From contig NC_084687.1 of assembly GCF_028389875.1 (NCBI RefSeq), positions 4,438,157 to 4,502,156 of the forward strand: a DNA stretch of 64,000 bases. Reading direction: 5' to 3'. This document shows positions 13,140 through 24,600 of this stretch, piece by piece. The position numbers and the translations under genes are program-made. Every line of letters starts with the position of its first letter. Position 1 is the first letter of the stretch. Origin of the DNA: Rhea pennata. Its lineage: Eukaryota; Chordata; Aves; Rheiformes; Rheidae. The notes below the pieces were generated by a model that worked only from the letters and a program-made list of their open reading frames with translations, had not been told where the DNA came from and did not search any database.

Positions 13140-13420
13140 TGGGAGGAAGATGAAAGTGGGAGATGAAAGTGCCCGGAGGTGTGATCCCATTAAAGTGGTG
13201 CCTGGGCTTAGCCAATCCTTGGTTCCTTAAATCTCTTCTAATTTACTGTAATGCTTTAAATTCGTTTTAGCTCCCCTAGACTTTTATTTTAATCCCCTTT
13301 CCACATTTCCATGTGTTTGTGTGTTAATTAAAGGGTAAAAAGCCACTCTCTGAGCAATCCCGGCTGCAGCTTCTCCTCTTCAAGCTGGAGCCTTTTAAGA
13401 TTAGCAAACCACTTCCTAAA
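13140..13420. promoter_or_regulatory. AT-rich non-coding island with T-box-type site
   Basis: A unique AT-rich block between two CpG-rich stretches contains AGGTGTGA (13177-13184), a T-box half-site, and a TTAATTAA run near 13323-13330. It is a candidate regulatory element, inferred only from composition and motifs. Confidence 0.35.
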
Positions 13421-15779
13421 GGCTTTGCAGCGCCGGACCGGGGCGGGCAGGTTGCTCAACTTTCCGCGGCTCGGAGCAGATCCGGTGCCCGCGATTGAGC
13501 TTCCCCAAACCTCATGCGTGCGCAGGACTGCTTAAGGCCTCGGGTTCTCCGCTTGCTCCGTTGGATTTACGGCAGTCGGCGCCTCTCCGCAGCCGTCGCG
13601 GGATTTGCTCCGCTCGTTTTGCTCGGGTAGGTTGCTGCAACGCGTCCGGGCATCCTGCCTGCTGCCCGTTTGTCCTGCTGTTCATCCTTGTCCCTTCTGG
13701 GCTGCGGTTTCTGGGTGCTTCCTATTGCACCTGGGGAAACCGAGGCAAGGGGCAGCGGGATGCAGGCCGACGCTGCCGGCACGGGGAGGAGGCGAGTGCG
13801 GCACCCAGGCCTGGTTCATCTCCGCGTCGGATCCTCCGGAGGCGACCGGCTTCGGCACCGCCGTTCCCGGGCTCGCGTGCATCCCGCCCGCGCCGTTCGC
13901 CGGGCTGCGCGGCGGCCGGCAGCAGCAAAGCCGCAGAGCCCCCGCGGGCCGTCCGCGTAGGGGTATTTTAAAAAACAGGAGAGGCAAAGCGTCCGTAACG
14001 CAAAGCCTCCGCGTTGCGCCGGCCGCCGGCGCTCCGGGCTGCGGGAAGGCGGAATGGCCGCGCCAGGACGGACGCCGGGACGGACGCCGGGACGGACGCC
14101 GGCGCGTGCAGCACGGCCGGCTGAGCCGCCCGCGCTCTCCCGGGGAAAGCGCCGCGCATCCATCAGCCCGTTAATTGCGCTAATTAGGGAGCGCGGAGGT
14201 GTTAATTGGGAAGCGCTGGTATCGCGCCCGCTCGGAGGGCGGCGGGAGGTTGGGAAACGCCGCCGAAAACGAACCGAGGAGTTGGCCTGGCGCGGGCGCT
14301 TCGCGGGTGAGCGGCGAGCCGGAGGATGCCGAGGAAACGTCACCGCTCAGATTAAGCAGTTGTTAATTAAAAGGCAACGGTAATTAACGTGCTCTCCTTG
14401 CCGTACAGTGCTGCTGAAGGCAGGGGGAGTCTCCTCCCGCCGTCCGCGGCTCGGCGATTCTCCGTCCCGCGCGGTCGAGCCGAGGAGCGAAGCGAAGGAG
14501 CGCTCGCGCGGCCGAGCGGTCTGCGTTCTGCCCTCGGAGAAACGGTACCGAGCAAGGCGGGCGCTCGGCGCCGTTGGAGCGGCGCCCTCCCCTTCTCGGC
14601 AAAACCAGGGCTTTGCGCCGGTCCCGGTGTTGCGTGCGGCGCCGGCGGGGAGAGCCGGCCGCCACCCTCCTCGCGACCCTCCCGTCCGCGGGCGGCTTCG
14701 GCGCGGACCCGACGGGCGCTCGATCCCGACTGACGTCGACGCTGTAACGTGGGAGACGCTAGCGAGCTGCTTTTTTTTCTTCTTCTTCTTCTTTCAAGGT
14801 TTTATAAAACTTTTATGCGCGTGGAAATATTTTCATTATTATTATTACGTTCTTTTATTGCCTCCCTTGCAGCGGCGGGAGCCCGAACGCGCCGGCATCC
14901 CCGTAGGCTTTGAAAACGGGAAGTCAAATTTACTAGACTTGGAGAGCGAACCGGACTGGCCCGCTGTCACCGGCGGGAGGAATTACCCAACTGGAGCCGC
15001 GCGCCGGGTCAGCTGCTCCAGCATCCTGTCCCTGGCCGGGGCCAGGCTCTGATGCTTTTTGGGGGAAGGTAAAGAAAACCCACGGTTACAGCTCGTCTAC
15101 AAGAAGAGATTTCCTCCTAATTCCCAATAGTTAGCCTTCAATTTATGCCCCGAAGCCAGGAAAGTTTATATCCTTTCCAAAACTTTTTTTTTCTTTTTTT
15201 TTTTTTGCCTTTTTTTTTAATACTTCCTGTTGTAACTCTGGATATTCTTGTTCTCCGTATAAAAGTCAAATCCCCTTTTGAATCCTGCTGAGTTTTTGGC
15301 CGTGGTGATACCTTGTGACCCGTGGATGCAGACAGACCCCGCGGGGCCGCTCGCGTGGTGGATACGCGGGGCTGCCTGCCGCGATTTCCGACGGAAAACG
15401 AGAAAAGCAACTAAAAACTCTGCGTTTTTCTAAAAGCCTCTCGTCTGACGCCGCCGAGGGGCAGCAGATCGTGTTTTCGAGGGCGAAGCGGGGGCGAGGG
15501 TTTGGGGCAGCACGGGGCGGTGCTGCGGGGCGCGTGGCGGAGCCGGCGGCGAGCGGCTCTGCGCGGAGCCGGGGCCACCTTTCCTCCCGTTTCTCTCTCT
15601 TTTGGCTTTCTTTTTTTTTGTTGTTGTTGTTTCTAATGCGGCAGCTGTAGGCAAACACGCGCTTCCTTTTCTGGTAATCTGTGATCCCTTCTCGGAAGGC
15701 TGCTCCGCTCCCCGCGCGGCCCGCGCCGATCTCGCCCCGCTGCCCCGGCACCCCCGCTCGCGACTTCTGCATTTTAAGT
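13421..15779. other. CpG-rich non-coding region with two homeodomain-motif islands
   Basis: Mostly CpG-dense DNA without a recognisable exon. It includes a short tandem (three copies of a GGACGCCGGGAC-type unit, about 14076-14102) and two small AT-rich islets at 14160-14210 and 14340-14390 with TAATTA at 14181, 14364 and 14381. A fragment at 13729-13756 (GGGGAAACCGAGGCAAGG) resembles the reverse complement of the MIR SINE tail. T-runs occur at 14770-14795 and 15180-15220. Confidence 0.5.
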
Positions 15780-16085
15780 AAAAATAAAACGCAGTAATCC
15801 TTTTAACCTTGAATTCTCCTGTAGCCACCAGCGTGTCACTGTGTGCGTGCGTGCGCGCGCGCCCGGGTGTGTTTTTGATAGTGCGAGGACTGCAGGAGGG
15901 AGCCAGCAACTCCACATGGGAATTAATGTCAGTCATATACCCTGCGGAAATGACTTTTGAAATGCATATAATCTCAAACATGCAAATGAGAAGCTTGCTT
16001 CACCCTGTTTAATATGAATGATCAGCTTCTGAATAGCTATTATTACACGCCACATTTCAGCAATTATGTTGTTCGCGGTTTGTCT
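15780..16085. promoter_or_regulatory. AT-rich island with perfect octamer, candidate enhancer
   Basis: A unique AT-rich block includes the perfect POU octamer ATGCAAAT at 15980-15987 and several ATTA cores, apart from a GT/GC simple stretch at 15840-15870. Both flanks are GC-rich. It probably lies in FOXP4 intron 1 or the near upstream flank. Confidence 0.45.
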
Positions 16086-17686
16086 TTCTATCTTTTTTTT
16101 TGGGGGGGGGGGAGAGAAGAAAGGGGAAGAAGCAGTATTTCTTCTCGCCGTCCCTCTGTCTTTTTCTCCTCTCCGGTTCCAAACTTGCTGACGGGCTCTG
16201 ATCGGCGGTGGGCGAATGCTCTTCCCACTTCAGCCCCTCCGCGGCCTCCCCGCTCCCTTAGCAGCCGGGTGCTCCCGCGGGTGAAAACACAGCACGTCTC
16301 GGCCCAAAATCCCGCGGTATCGCGGCGTTCGTGGCCAGCGGCACGGAGAGGAGGCGGAAGAGCTTTGCCTCGGGTCCCCTGGAGGAAACGAAACCCGGCG
16401 TAAGCTCCGTTCCCGGTTATCCCTCCGGCGGCCAAGAGCGCCCGCGGCTGCAGAGTTGGGGCGTGCGTGCCCCGCGGCGACGAGGGGGCAGCGCCCCGCC
16501 GCTGCGGACCGCGACCCTCGCTTTTGCAGCTAGCAAGTTGCCCCCTGATAAAACCCAACTGAGGAAGGATGTTCCGTCCCATCTCTTTGAAACCGGTCGC
16601 TCCAGCCCTCCCGGCTCTCGTGCGGAGTTCGGTGGTGCTGCAGCACGGCCGCGTTTCCCAGCCCGTGGCCTGTTTGCACGCCTAAAGGTGCTGCCTTTGC
16701 TTCCCGGCGCCGGGACCCTCGGCAAAGCGTTGTGCTCTCGCCTGAGAGGGACCAGCGGTGCTTGTCACTGGATAAAACGAAGCCAGCGAGTGCAAAACTT
16801 TGCAGTGGACTCGTGCAAAGCTAAAGCGCGGGAGAAAGCGCAACGCGCGTCGCAGCGCTCGCTGCCTGCGCCGTGGGGTCGGCGATGCTCCCGGGCCGGT
16901 CCCTCCGGGGGCAGCGGCTGTCCGAGCAGCGGATGCCCGGGAGGAGGGCAGAGTTTTCCAGCTGCTGTTTCCCAAGAGCCGCCGTGCTCTGCTGCTGCGA
17001 GCTCTGCTCCCCGTCGTCATGCCGGTGACTCTCTGAGCCAGGCGCTGGTGCTCGCTTGCCGTTTCGCATCCCGGCTACGTGGTCCCGGTCTGTTTATTAG
17101 GAGCGATGAGGAACTTCCAGGCGGGATGCGTTTTCCTGCTGGAAGAGGCTGATCTGCCGGAAGTTGAAACGCTTTGTGGAAACGCGTCAACTTTGTTGAA
17201 ATTTTCAAGTGAAATGTGTAGCGCGGGCTCCACGTGGTTCGCTCTCCGTCGTCTGAAAACTCGTCCGCTTTGCTGTCTCAGGCTTCTCGGGGGAAGGATT
17301 TTGGACGTTCTAGTTCTGTGCAAAAATCCACAATTTCTGTTTGTTTTTCCCTCTTTCCTCAGTCCAGGAAAGAGCTGAAAAAGATGGTAATTTCCCGCGT
17401 TTACTTTGCCCCGGTGCTGCATTTGCTGCAAGCTGCGGGTGCGTCCAGGATGCTGGTCCAGCTGCCCGCGCTTGCTGCAGCCTCCCGCGGCAGGTCGCGG
17501 AGCCCATTTTGGGGAGCAAAGCGGGCGTAGCTAAAGCCTCGTGCAGCAGCAGGTTCGAGATCCCGTCCTGGCATCTCCCCGCGCGGGAGCCGCTGCCGGG
17601 CTCCGGAGGGGGACACGGGCAGGGCGAGCGGAGGGGCTGCCGCGCTCATCTCAGCTTCGGCTCTCTCCTTCCCCTCGCTGCCGCAG
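16086..17686 (+). other. non-coding sequence directly upstream of FOXP4 exon C1
   Basis: No exon is recognised here. The segment ends in a pyrimidine tract and a CGCAG acceptor that defines the start of exon C1 at 17687, so the distal part at least is intronic. A CTCF-like match (CGACGAGGGGGCAG) lies near 16479-16492. Confidence 0.6.
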
Positions 17687-17895
17687 GTCCCGCTAGCGAG
17701 TCATGATGGTTGAATCCGCCTCGGAGACGATACGGTCCACTCCCTCCAGCCAAAACGGGGTCAGCAGCCTCGCGAACCAGCCCGATGGCGGCGGGGGGCG
17801 GCGGCGGCGGGGGCGGCGGACGAGAAGGAGCGGCGAGCGGCGAGCCCAACGGCGAGATGAGCCCCGTGGAGCTCCTGCACTTCCAGCAGCAGCAG
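17687..17895 (+). CDS. FOXP4: FOXP4 coding exon C1 (start codon; frameshifted as written)
   Basis: The exon follows a pyrimidine-rich CCGCAG acceptor. It has 16 bases of 5' UTR and starts at ATGATG (17703), giving MMVESASETIRS, the characteristic FOXP4 N-terminus. It ends at 17895 before GTAGGA, in phase 0. The first 28 or so codons (to QPDGG) read in one frame. The conserved NGEMSPVELLHFQQQQ end, which joins in frame to exon C2, reads one base further on. The switch falls inside a GGC/G-run (17787-17820) containing six G at 17793-17798 and five at 17809-17813. One surplus G would explain it. This is either an assembly or sequencing error in a hard GC tract, or a real allele or pseudo-start. 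An ATG at 17785 lies in the downstream frame. Confidence 0.93.
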
Positions 17896-18249
17896 GTAGG
17901 AGAGACGCCGGCTTCCTCCCTTCACCCTCCTCCCCTTGCTCGCACGAGGCAGCCCGGGACCGGGCCTCCGAGCGGCCGGGTTTGCAGCCGAGGGGGCTCG
18001 GAAGACCCGCCGGCGGTCGAACCAGGAGCAGTCCTTTCGGCTGAACCCGCCTTCGGTCCTCCGGACGGGTGAACAGAGTCGGTCTCCCTCGCGCTGCGCC
18101 TCGATGCGCGGAGGAGCCACGCGCGCGGGCCGGCTCTGTGCTTGCACGCCCGTCCCTGCGCACGTGCGTACGTGCGCACACGCGTGCTGGCGCCCGCCCG
18201 GGGCCCCGGCCGCGCTCGCGTGTGGCTGTGCACGCGTGCCTGCAGGTTA

Positions 18250-18480
18250 CCTTTCAAAACAAACTTTGGAGAAAACATAAATTTTCCTCCTCGGATACTA
18301 AATAAGGCAATGATCCCTGCCTCGGATGGAGATCGCCTCCCCGAGCCATAAATTCCAGCGTGAAAGCTGTAAAAAATTGCTGTGTCTGATACTTTAGTAG
18401 TGAGTGCTGTAAATCCATTACCTGAATAACAGCCGTTTCGCACGCAGTTAAGCCCCCGTTCCCCTGATCTGGAGGGTAAT
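18250..18480. promoter_or_regulatory. AT-rich intronic island, candidate conserved element
   Basis: Unique AT-rich sequence within 400 bases downstream of exon C1, ending where CpG density rises again. No simple repeat and no coding frame. Candidate intronic enhancer by composition only. Confidence 0.3.
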
Positions 18481-18779
18481 CATGCGTGTAATGCTTCTGC
18501 AAGTCACCCCTGCCGAAGGAGCCGCCGCTCGCCGCCGCCCCGCGTCCCGCTCGGCAGCGGGATGCGGCTGGGCGCCGGGACGCCCCGGCGCTTTCTCGGC
18601 GCGTGCCGCTGGGGCGGAAGCGGGGCTCTCGTCACCGAGAAGTCGGCGCTTTGCGGCGAGCGGAGCGGCCCCGAGCGCTCCCGCGGCGCGGGGAGGCCCG
18701 GGCAAGAGGAGCCCGGTAGGGCAGGGCCAGCCGCCACCGCCTCCTGCTCCCCAGATGCAGGGACGAGGTTTAATTCCAC

Positions 18780-19060
18780 CCTTTCGTATTTCTTCTTCTT
18801 GACTCCCTGTGTAATTACTCTAGGAAACTCGCTGGCGCACAGAATTATTAAGGCAGAGGGTTTGGTAAACTTCCAAAAGCAAATGACATCTGCAATGATA
18901 GTACCTTGGGGAGGAAAGGGGAAAAAAGGAAAGAAAAAAGCATCATCTCAAGGACTATCAATCTTCATGCTTCGGGGAACAGGCTGAGCACCAGCTGGGG
19001 TCAAGAATAAATGTCCCCATCTAGAGAGTTTTGCGCAATTAGGTGCTTTATGGAGGCTTT
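18780..19060. promoter_or_regulatory. AT-rich intronic island
   Basis: Unique, low-CpG sequence with several ATTA and AATTA cores between two GC-rich segments. Possible conserved non-coding element; evidence is composition alone. Confidence 0.25.
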
Positions 19061-20859
19061 ACACCATCCCGAGAAGCATCCAGCCTTCACCCTGCAGGCA
19101 GGTTCCTGCACCGTCGGGCTGCTCCTGTCTGACAGTTCTCCTGTCCCGACTCTTGCTGCTGCTCCTCAGATGTTGGCTGTTGCTCCCTTTTTTTCTATTT
19201 AACGGCACAAAATCCCAAGAAACGCTAGGAAGCCCGGGGCTGTAAAGCCACCGCTAGATCTCCCTGCTGAAGTCCAAGTTGAAGAGCCACTGGTGGCTTC
19301 CAGGGGCGAGTGTGACCATTAGTGGCCAAGGTCTTCCCAGGCCTGTAGGTGCCTGTGTTCAATGGGCGTTTGTGGGAGCTAAACTCCCTTGGTAGGTTTG
19401 GACCAAAACACCTCAAAGTGCCCTGTGGCTCCCGCCGCTGGGCCGGGTTTCCGCCTGCAAGGTGGACGGACGGCAGGTCGCGGGGAAGGTCTCGCGCCAT
19501 GAGGCTGGGCGCGGGAGTCGGGCTCGCTCCGGCGCTGCTCGGTGGTGGTGTCCCGCGGTGTCGGGCTGCGGGGGTTTCTCGGGTGAAAACGCGTCTCCAG
19601 GGACGCGGAGAGCTCGCTCCTGAGGACGGGAGACTTCTGGCAGCCCAGCCTGGGCGCGGACGTCCAGGATGGGAGCTCGAGGAGGAAACCGTTTCCTTGC
19701 CCGCTCAGGGACCCGGCTCCTCTCCGCCTTGCCCGGCCAACGCTGGGGTTAAATCCCTGGATTTCAGTGGTGGGGCCCGGCTCCGGGCTTGAATAGCGCG
19801 CGCTGCACATTGTGCCGGGGTTGCCGGAGGGGAGAGGTCGCCCGGGGGCACCGGAGGGTTGCCTAGCGGCCGGGATCCCCCACCGCGGTTGCTGTGGGAA
19901 CGCCGGGAGACCTCCGGCGCCGTTCCCTGGCATCCTGCAAGGAGGCTCCGGAGGGGGGCTGCCGCCTTTGCGCGTTAATGAGCTTTTAACACGCGGGGTG
20001 GGGGGCTGGTCCCCGCGCCTCGCTCCTGCCCCGCTGGGGCTCTGCAGCTCCCCGCTGCACCGGGGCGCCCGGTTCCCCGTGAATTGGGTCTCTCCGTTTT
20101 TTTTTTTTTTTTTTTTTTTTTCTTTCCCCTGCCTGCACGCTTTGGAAAGGGTGCAAGCCCCGCGTTGCTCCTCTCCCTCCCCAAACTCCAAAGCCTTATC
20201 CCGGAGCCGGGGTTTTAAAGCCTCCCGGGAGCGCGGGCTTTGCCTGAAGGACGAAGCCCGAAGGTCCCTCCGCGCGCCGGGCCGGCACCGCCGGCACCGC
20301 TGCTCTTGGCACCCTCCCGGCGGGCGGCGCGAGCGGGGGGCGAGGACGGAGGTCCCCGGCGCCGAGGTTCGGGGAGATGCGGCGCACGGGCAGGGGGGCT
20401 TGGAGCGGGACGCCCCCGGGGCAGCGTGAGCAAAGCCTGCGTTCGGCTCAGTATGGCATGATTTCCCCTGGATTTGGGGTTTTTTTTCCTCCCGCCCCAG
20501 AACCCGAACCCATCCCGGCAGTAATGCCGGCCGGCAGCAGTCTGAGCACCAGCAGCGCGGCACCCGCGGGCTCCGGAGGCCTGGGGATCGCGGCAGCCCT
20601 GATTCCCAAGGGAATAGCCCCAAATCCGCAGCCTTGCCGGGGCTCCCGTGTCGTGCCTCTTGGGCAGACCTTGCTCCTCGGGGTGCTTCTCGCCCTAGCC
20701 GCTGCCTTCGCCCCGTCTCCAAGCCCGGAGGCTCGTACGGTAGCTCCTTCCAAATTGCAATCCTGTAGAAAAGGAGCCATCTGGAAAACCCATCCAACCA
20801 GGCGCTCTAACGTCGCGCTGTGTTTTTTTTATTATTATTATCCAAAAAAAAAAAAAAAA

Positions 20860-21170
20860 ACTTGCAACGTATTGCAGACACATGTAAAATGAATGTTCAG
20901 TTATTAAACAAAAATAAGGCTTTTAAGGGAGGAGCAAATCCGACTTTTTCTCTATTTGAAGAAGGGTGTGGATGGGGGAGGAAGGGCACTTCCCTATGGT
21001 AGGAAAGATGCCATTCCATAAAACATGTGATTGCAGTTCAAATATATTGTGTAATACGCTATTATTAGAGTATTTAAGATAAAAATGCGACCAGAGCACT
21101 TAAGTGAAACTCATCTCTCTATTAGGTTCCGTGATTTATATTTCATATTTCACTGAGTGCGAATGCAGGG
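20860..21170. promoter_or_regulatory. AT-rich intronic island, candidate conserved element
   Basis: A 300-base unique AT-rich block follows a T/A homopolymer pair. It lacks repeats and has dense ATTA and AATA cores (for example around 20898-20912 and 21040-21080). Confidence 0.35.
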
Positions 21171-21419
21171 GAGGTTTTTTTTTTTTTTTTCCCCTTTTAT
21201 TCTGTTTTCCCGGGGAGGAGGGAGCTTGTTCCTTGTGTTCTTCATTAGTGGAAATGGGTTTAACCCCTCGCCCGTGAGGCTTGAAGAGGCGAAGGTGGAG
21301 GAATAAAGTCCAGCAGCATTCGAGTGTGTGCAGCGAAAGGGAGACCGGCTGGGGCCGAGAGGGAATGAGGCACAGAGTTAGTTGTAAAAGAGCTCTCTCT
21401 TTTTTTTTTTTTTTTTTTT

Positions 21420-21650
21420 TTTTAACTTGCAAAGAATTGTGTCATTTTTGTTAATTTTGATCTCGGTGGAGCCATTTGGTTCTGGTTAAGCCGGCCTGGG
21501 CTGGGTGGAAGTGCTTTTCAATATGGCATCATTTACGGTTAATATCCATCTAAAAATATCTGCGAGCGTGTGTGTTGTTTTAATAGCTCTAATTCTGGAA
21601 TGCGACGATGTCATTTTTATGAGGCTAGTGTAAAAAACTTTTTCTTTTGG
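21420..21650. promoter_or_regulatory. AT-rich intronic island, candidate conserved element
   Basis: Unique AT-rich sequence between poly-T (21400-21423) and a GC-neutral stretch. It includes GTTAATTTTGAT near 21450 and GGTTAATATCC near 21537. Candidate enhancer by composition. Confidence 0.35.
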
Positions 21651-24600
21651 TTAACTTTTTCTCCCTTCCCAACTCCACCACCAGAAACGGCTTTTTTGGG
21701 CAAAAGGAGTGGAGGGAAAGCAGACGATAGAAAATCTCTTTAGAGCTGCTGTCTGCCTCCTTCCCTACAAAATTCTTGGTTTCATATAAATTTTTATGAT
21801 TTTCTTGCTTTGCTTTGCTTTGCTTTAACTCACTGGAGGCTAACCCCCCCCTCAAAGCTTTGCTCCCATCCAGGTGGAAATTCCCTCGGCTATTTTTGGG
21901 CAGCGGTTCCCGGCTGGGGCTGCCCGGGCGGCCGCGTTCCCTGGCACGGCACGGAGCTGCTGCGGGGATGCTTTTGGCTTCGGCTGCTGGAGCGTCTGGG
22001 CATCGCTGGTAATAATTAAAAAGCATGCTGTTTCAAAAATAAAATACCTTGTAGAATAAGGTACTTTAAAAATACTCTGGCCACGTTTTTCCATTGCGTT
22101 GCTTCATTTTTTGGGGGGAGGCTCATTACTCCTTTGGAAAGACCCACGGATGTCTCTGTCCTTGCCCAGAAACCTTTGAACTTTTTAACCTACTTCTTTC
22201 AAGTTGACCAGGTAATTCAAGGCCTTGGGAGGTTCAGTTCTGGCAAGTTTTAGGGGAGGGAAGAAAAGTGGCCTACCAAAAGCGAGAGGTTAACTTCGGG
22301 GCTGACGTGCGAGTCGGACTCCGTCTGCTCCGCTCTTGTGTTTGGTGTGTGCGAGCCGCTGTCTCCTCCGTCGGGGCTTCTCCCTCGCCTGGGCCTGATG
22401 TGCCCCGTTTCCCCCCCGGGAGAAAATGAGTTTTGTGATATTTGCTTGGGGCAGGCAGCCAAAAGCTGCTTAACCTGCCGTTCGGGGAGTCTCCGTCTCT
22501 CTGCGAAGCAAGTGTGGTCCCGGCGCGCGTCCCCTCCTCTTGGCTCGCTGAAGCATCTTGGCCGCGTACGAGGAGGCATCAGCTCCGGGGCGCCGGGAGA
22601 GGTCCCCCCGGCTGGGCTGCCGGGAGCTGGGGCTGAGGCCCACCAAACTCATCGCACCCGAGAGGAGAACCTTGCTGCCAGGTGGATGCGTTCCTTGGCT
22701 CGCCTGCTTGGCTCTGCCAGAGGATGTGGAATCCAGCCTGGAAGAACATGAGAGCCTTTTGGGGAAGAGCTTACGGATTAATCTCCAGGTATGTCGGGTG
22801 GAAACCCGGATAACGGGCTGTTTCCCCTCTGGGATCCGCACGCCCTGGCTGGGCGATGAGCCGCTTTCCTCCAAAAGACGGCTGAGGAGCCACCGGCTCC
22901 GACGCAGAGGGTCCGGGGTCGCCAGCGCAGCCTGGCCCGGCTCGTTGCCCGCGAGCCCGGCGCCCGGGAGCTGCTCCCGGCTCGGCCTTCCTGTCCTCTG
23001 GACCTCGTGTTCGGCCACACCTGGCATTCGTCCGAGGCGTGTTTTATTTGCTGCCCCCCAAATGCTTTTTAGCGTTTCTTGGTGCTCTGGTGTTTTTGCA
23101 GCCTAGCTGCCAAAAAACCAAAAACAAACGAAAAAAAAGTGCAGAAGTCAAGCAAGGAACGTACTTAGCGAGCGGCAGGTGAGGGAGCGGGAGGGGGGAA
23201 TGCTGAAGTTCGGGGAGCCTTTTCCTCCACCGTGCTAAGAACTTGTCTAGGTCTAGGCATTTAAGTTTTTTGGTTGTCTTCAGAAATACTTGCTTAAAAG
23301 TCAGTGTATTTATAGAGTGTTTTCCCTCTGTCGCGGACCCTGTATCGTGCTGTAGCGCTGCCTAATTAGAGAAGTACTGTGAAACGCACCAGGACGCTGC
23401 TGAAACCTCGGCTATATTTTTCTGATTTAATTCTAGTGGTTAAAAGAAAGGTGGGGGGGGGATCTAAGTTAATTAAACGAGCGCAATCCTACTGCGAAGA
23501 GCAAGTTACAACGCAGCTGCTCCAGACGTGGAGTTACCAGGGCGGGGGACTCTGGGCTGTGCCCCGGCGGGTAGCGAACGCGCTCGTACGCGGCCGGGGG
23601 CAGAGTGGGAGTTACCGTCCTCTCCAAGCCCCCAGGGCTTCGGCTCCGGACGTAAGCGTCCCTTGCAGCCTTTTTTTTTTTTTTTTTTTAATGGGATAAT
23701 TTGCTGATCAAAGGGAGCCATCGAGGAGCGTGATGAATTTGACACAACCCGTTCGTTCCTAATTACGGGTAACGTGCTAATGACTCTTGAATAACACCAA
23801 GCGGCAGGATACAAGTTTTTTTAAAAAAAAAAAAAAAAAAAATCGTCTCGCTCCGCTTCGGCGGCTGGGGCGGTGAAAGCGCGGCCGGCGTTAAGGGGGA
23901 GGCTTTCTTCCTCCCGCTGCCGGGCGGCTTCGGAAGCAAGGCGAGATTGCGGGCGATGCGCTGCGTGCTTCTCCCTCCGGAAAGGCTTCATCCCGCCGGC
24001 GTCTAGAGCTGCTCGAGATCTCCAGCCTTCCGGAGTGCGGCTAGGAAAAGCGGCTTTTTCCTCCAATTTCTGCCCAGCGAGTTTTGCCTCTGCTCTTCCG
24101 CCCAGCAGCCTCGAGCCAGGCTCGCGTCTCGTCCGACGCCTGTCCCGTCGCCTCCTGCCCCGCTGCCCGCGGCCGCTCCGGGGCTCTCGGCGGGGAGGCC
24201 CCCGCGTGCAATTGTAGGGCCGTGTCATTTTTTCCTGTAAATCTTGTAATTTCGTGCTTCAGAGCACAACAAAGTGAGCGAGGCAGCAGGGAGTGAATTA
24301 AATCCCTCTCCCCCCCCCCCCCAGCCTCCGTCCTCCCGCCGGGAGGCGGCGCGGGCCGGGCGCCGCGGTGCAGCCGTGCCGCCGGCCGCCCTCGCTCCCG
24401 CCGCCCGCTCCCGGGCCGCCCGGCCCCGGCCTGGCCCGCCGCCCTCCGCGCGCCGAGCCCAGCGCTGGCACGAGCCGCCTTGCGTCTCGCCGGAGTCGTT
24501 TGCCAGCTTGCCAAACTCGTGCAGCCTTTACCGGGACCGCGAAGCCTTGGAAAAACCCTGCAATTCACCGTGCGTCTCCCCGCCGCCGCCGCCGCCCGGG

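Noticed and set aside
17785..17895. ATG at 17785 as the real FOXP4 start
   Set aside because: The upstream MMVESASETIRS is clearly the conserved N-terminus, so a base error in the G-run is more likely than a genuine shorter protein. Kept as a finding to test.
19379..20797. 472-codon open frame on the minus strand
   Set aside because: Ala/Arg/Pro/Gly-rich, no domain, crosses homopolymers and is opposed by equally long frames on the other strand; expected from high GC content.
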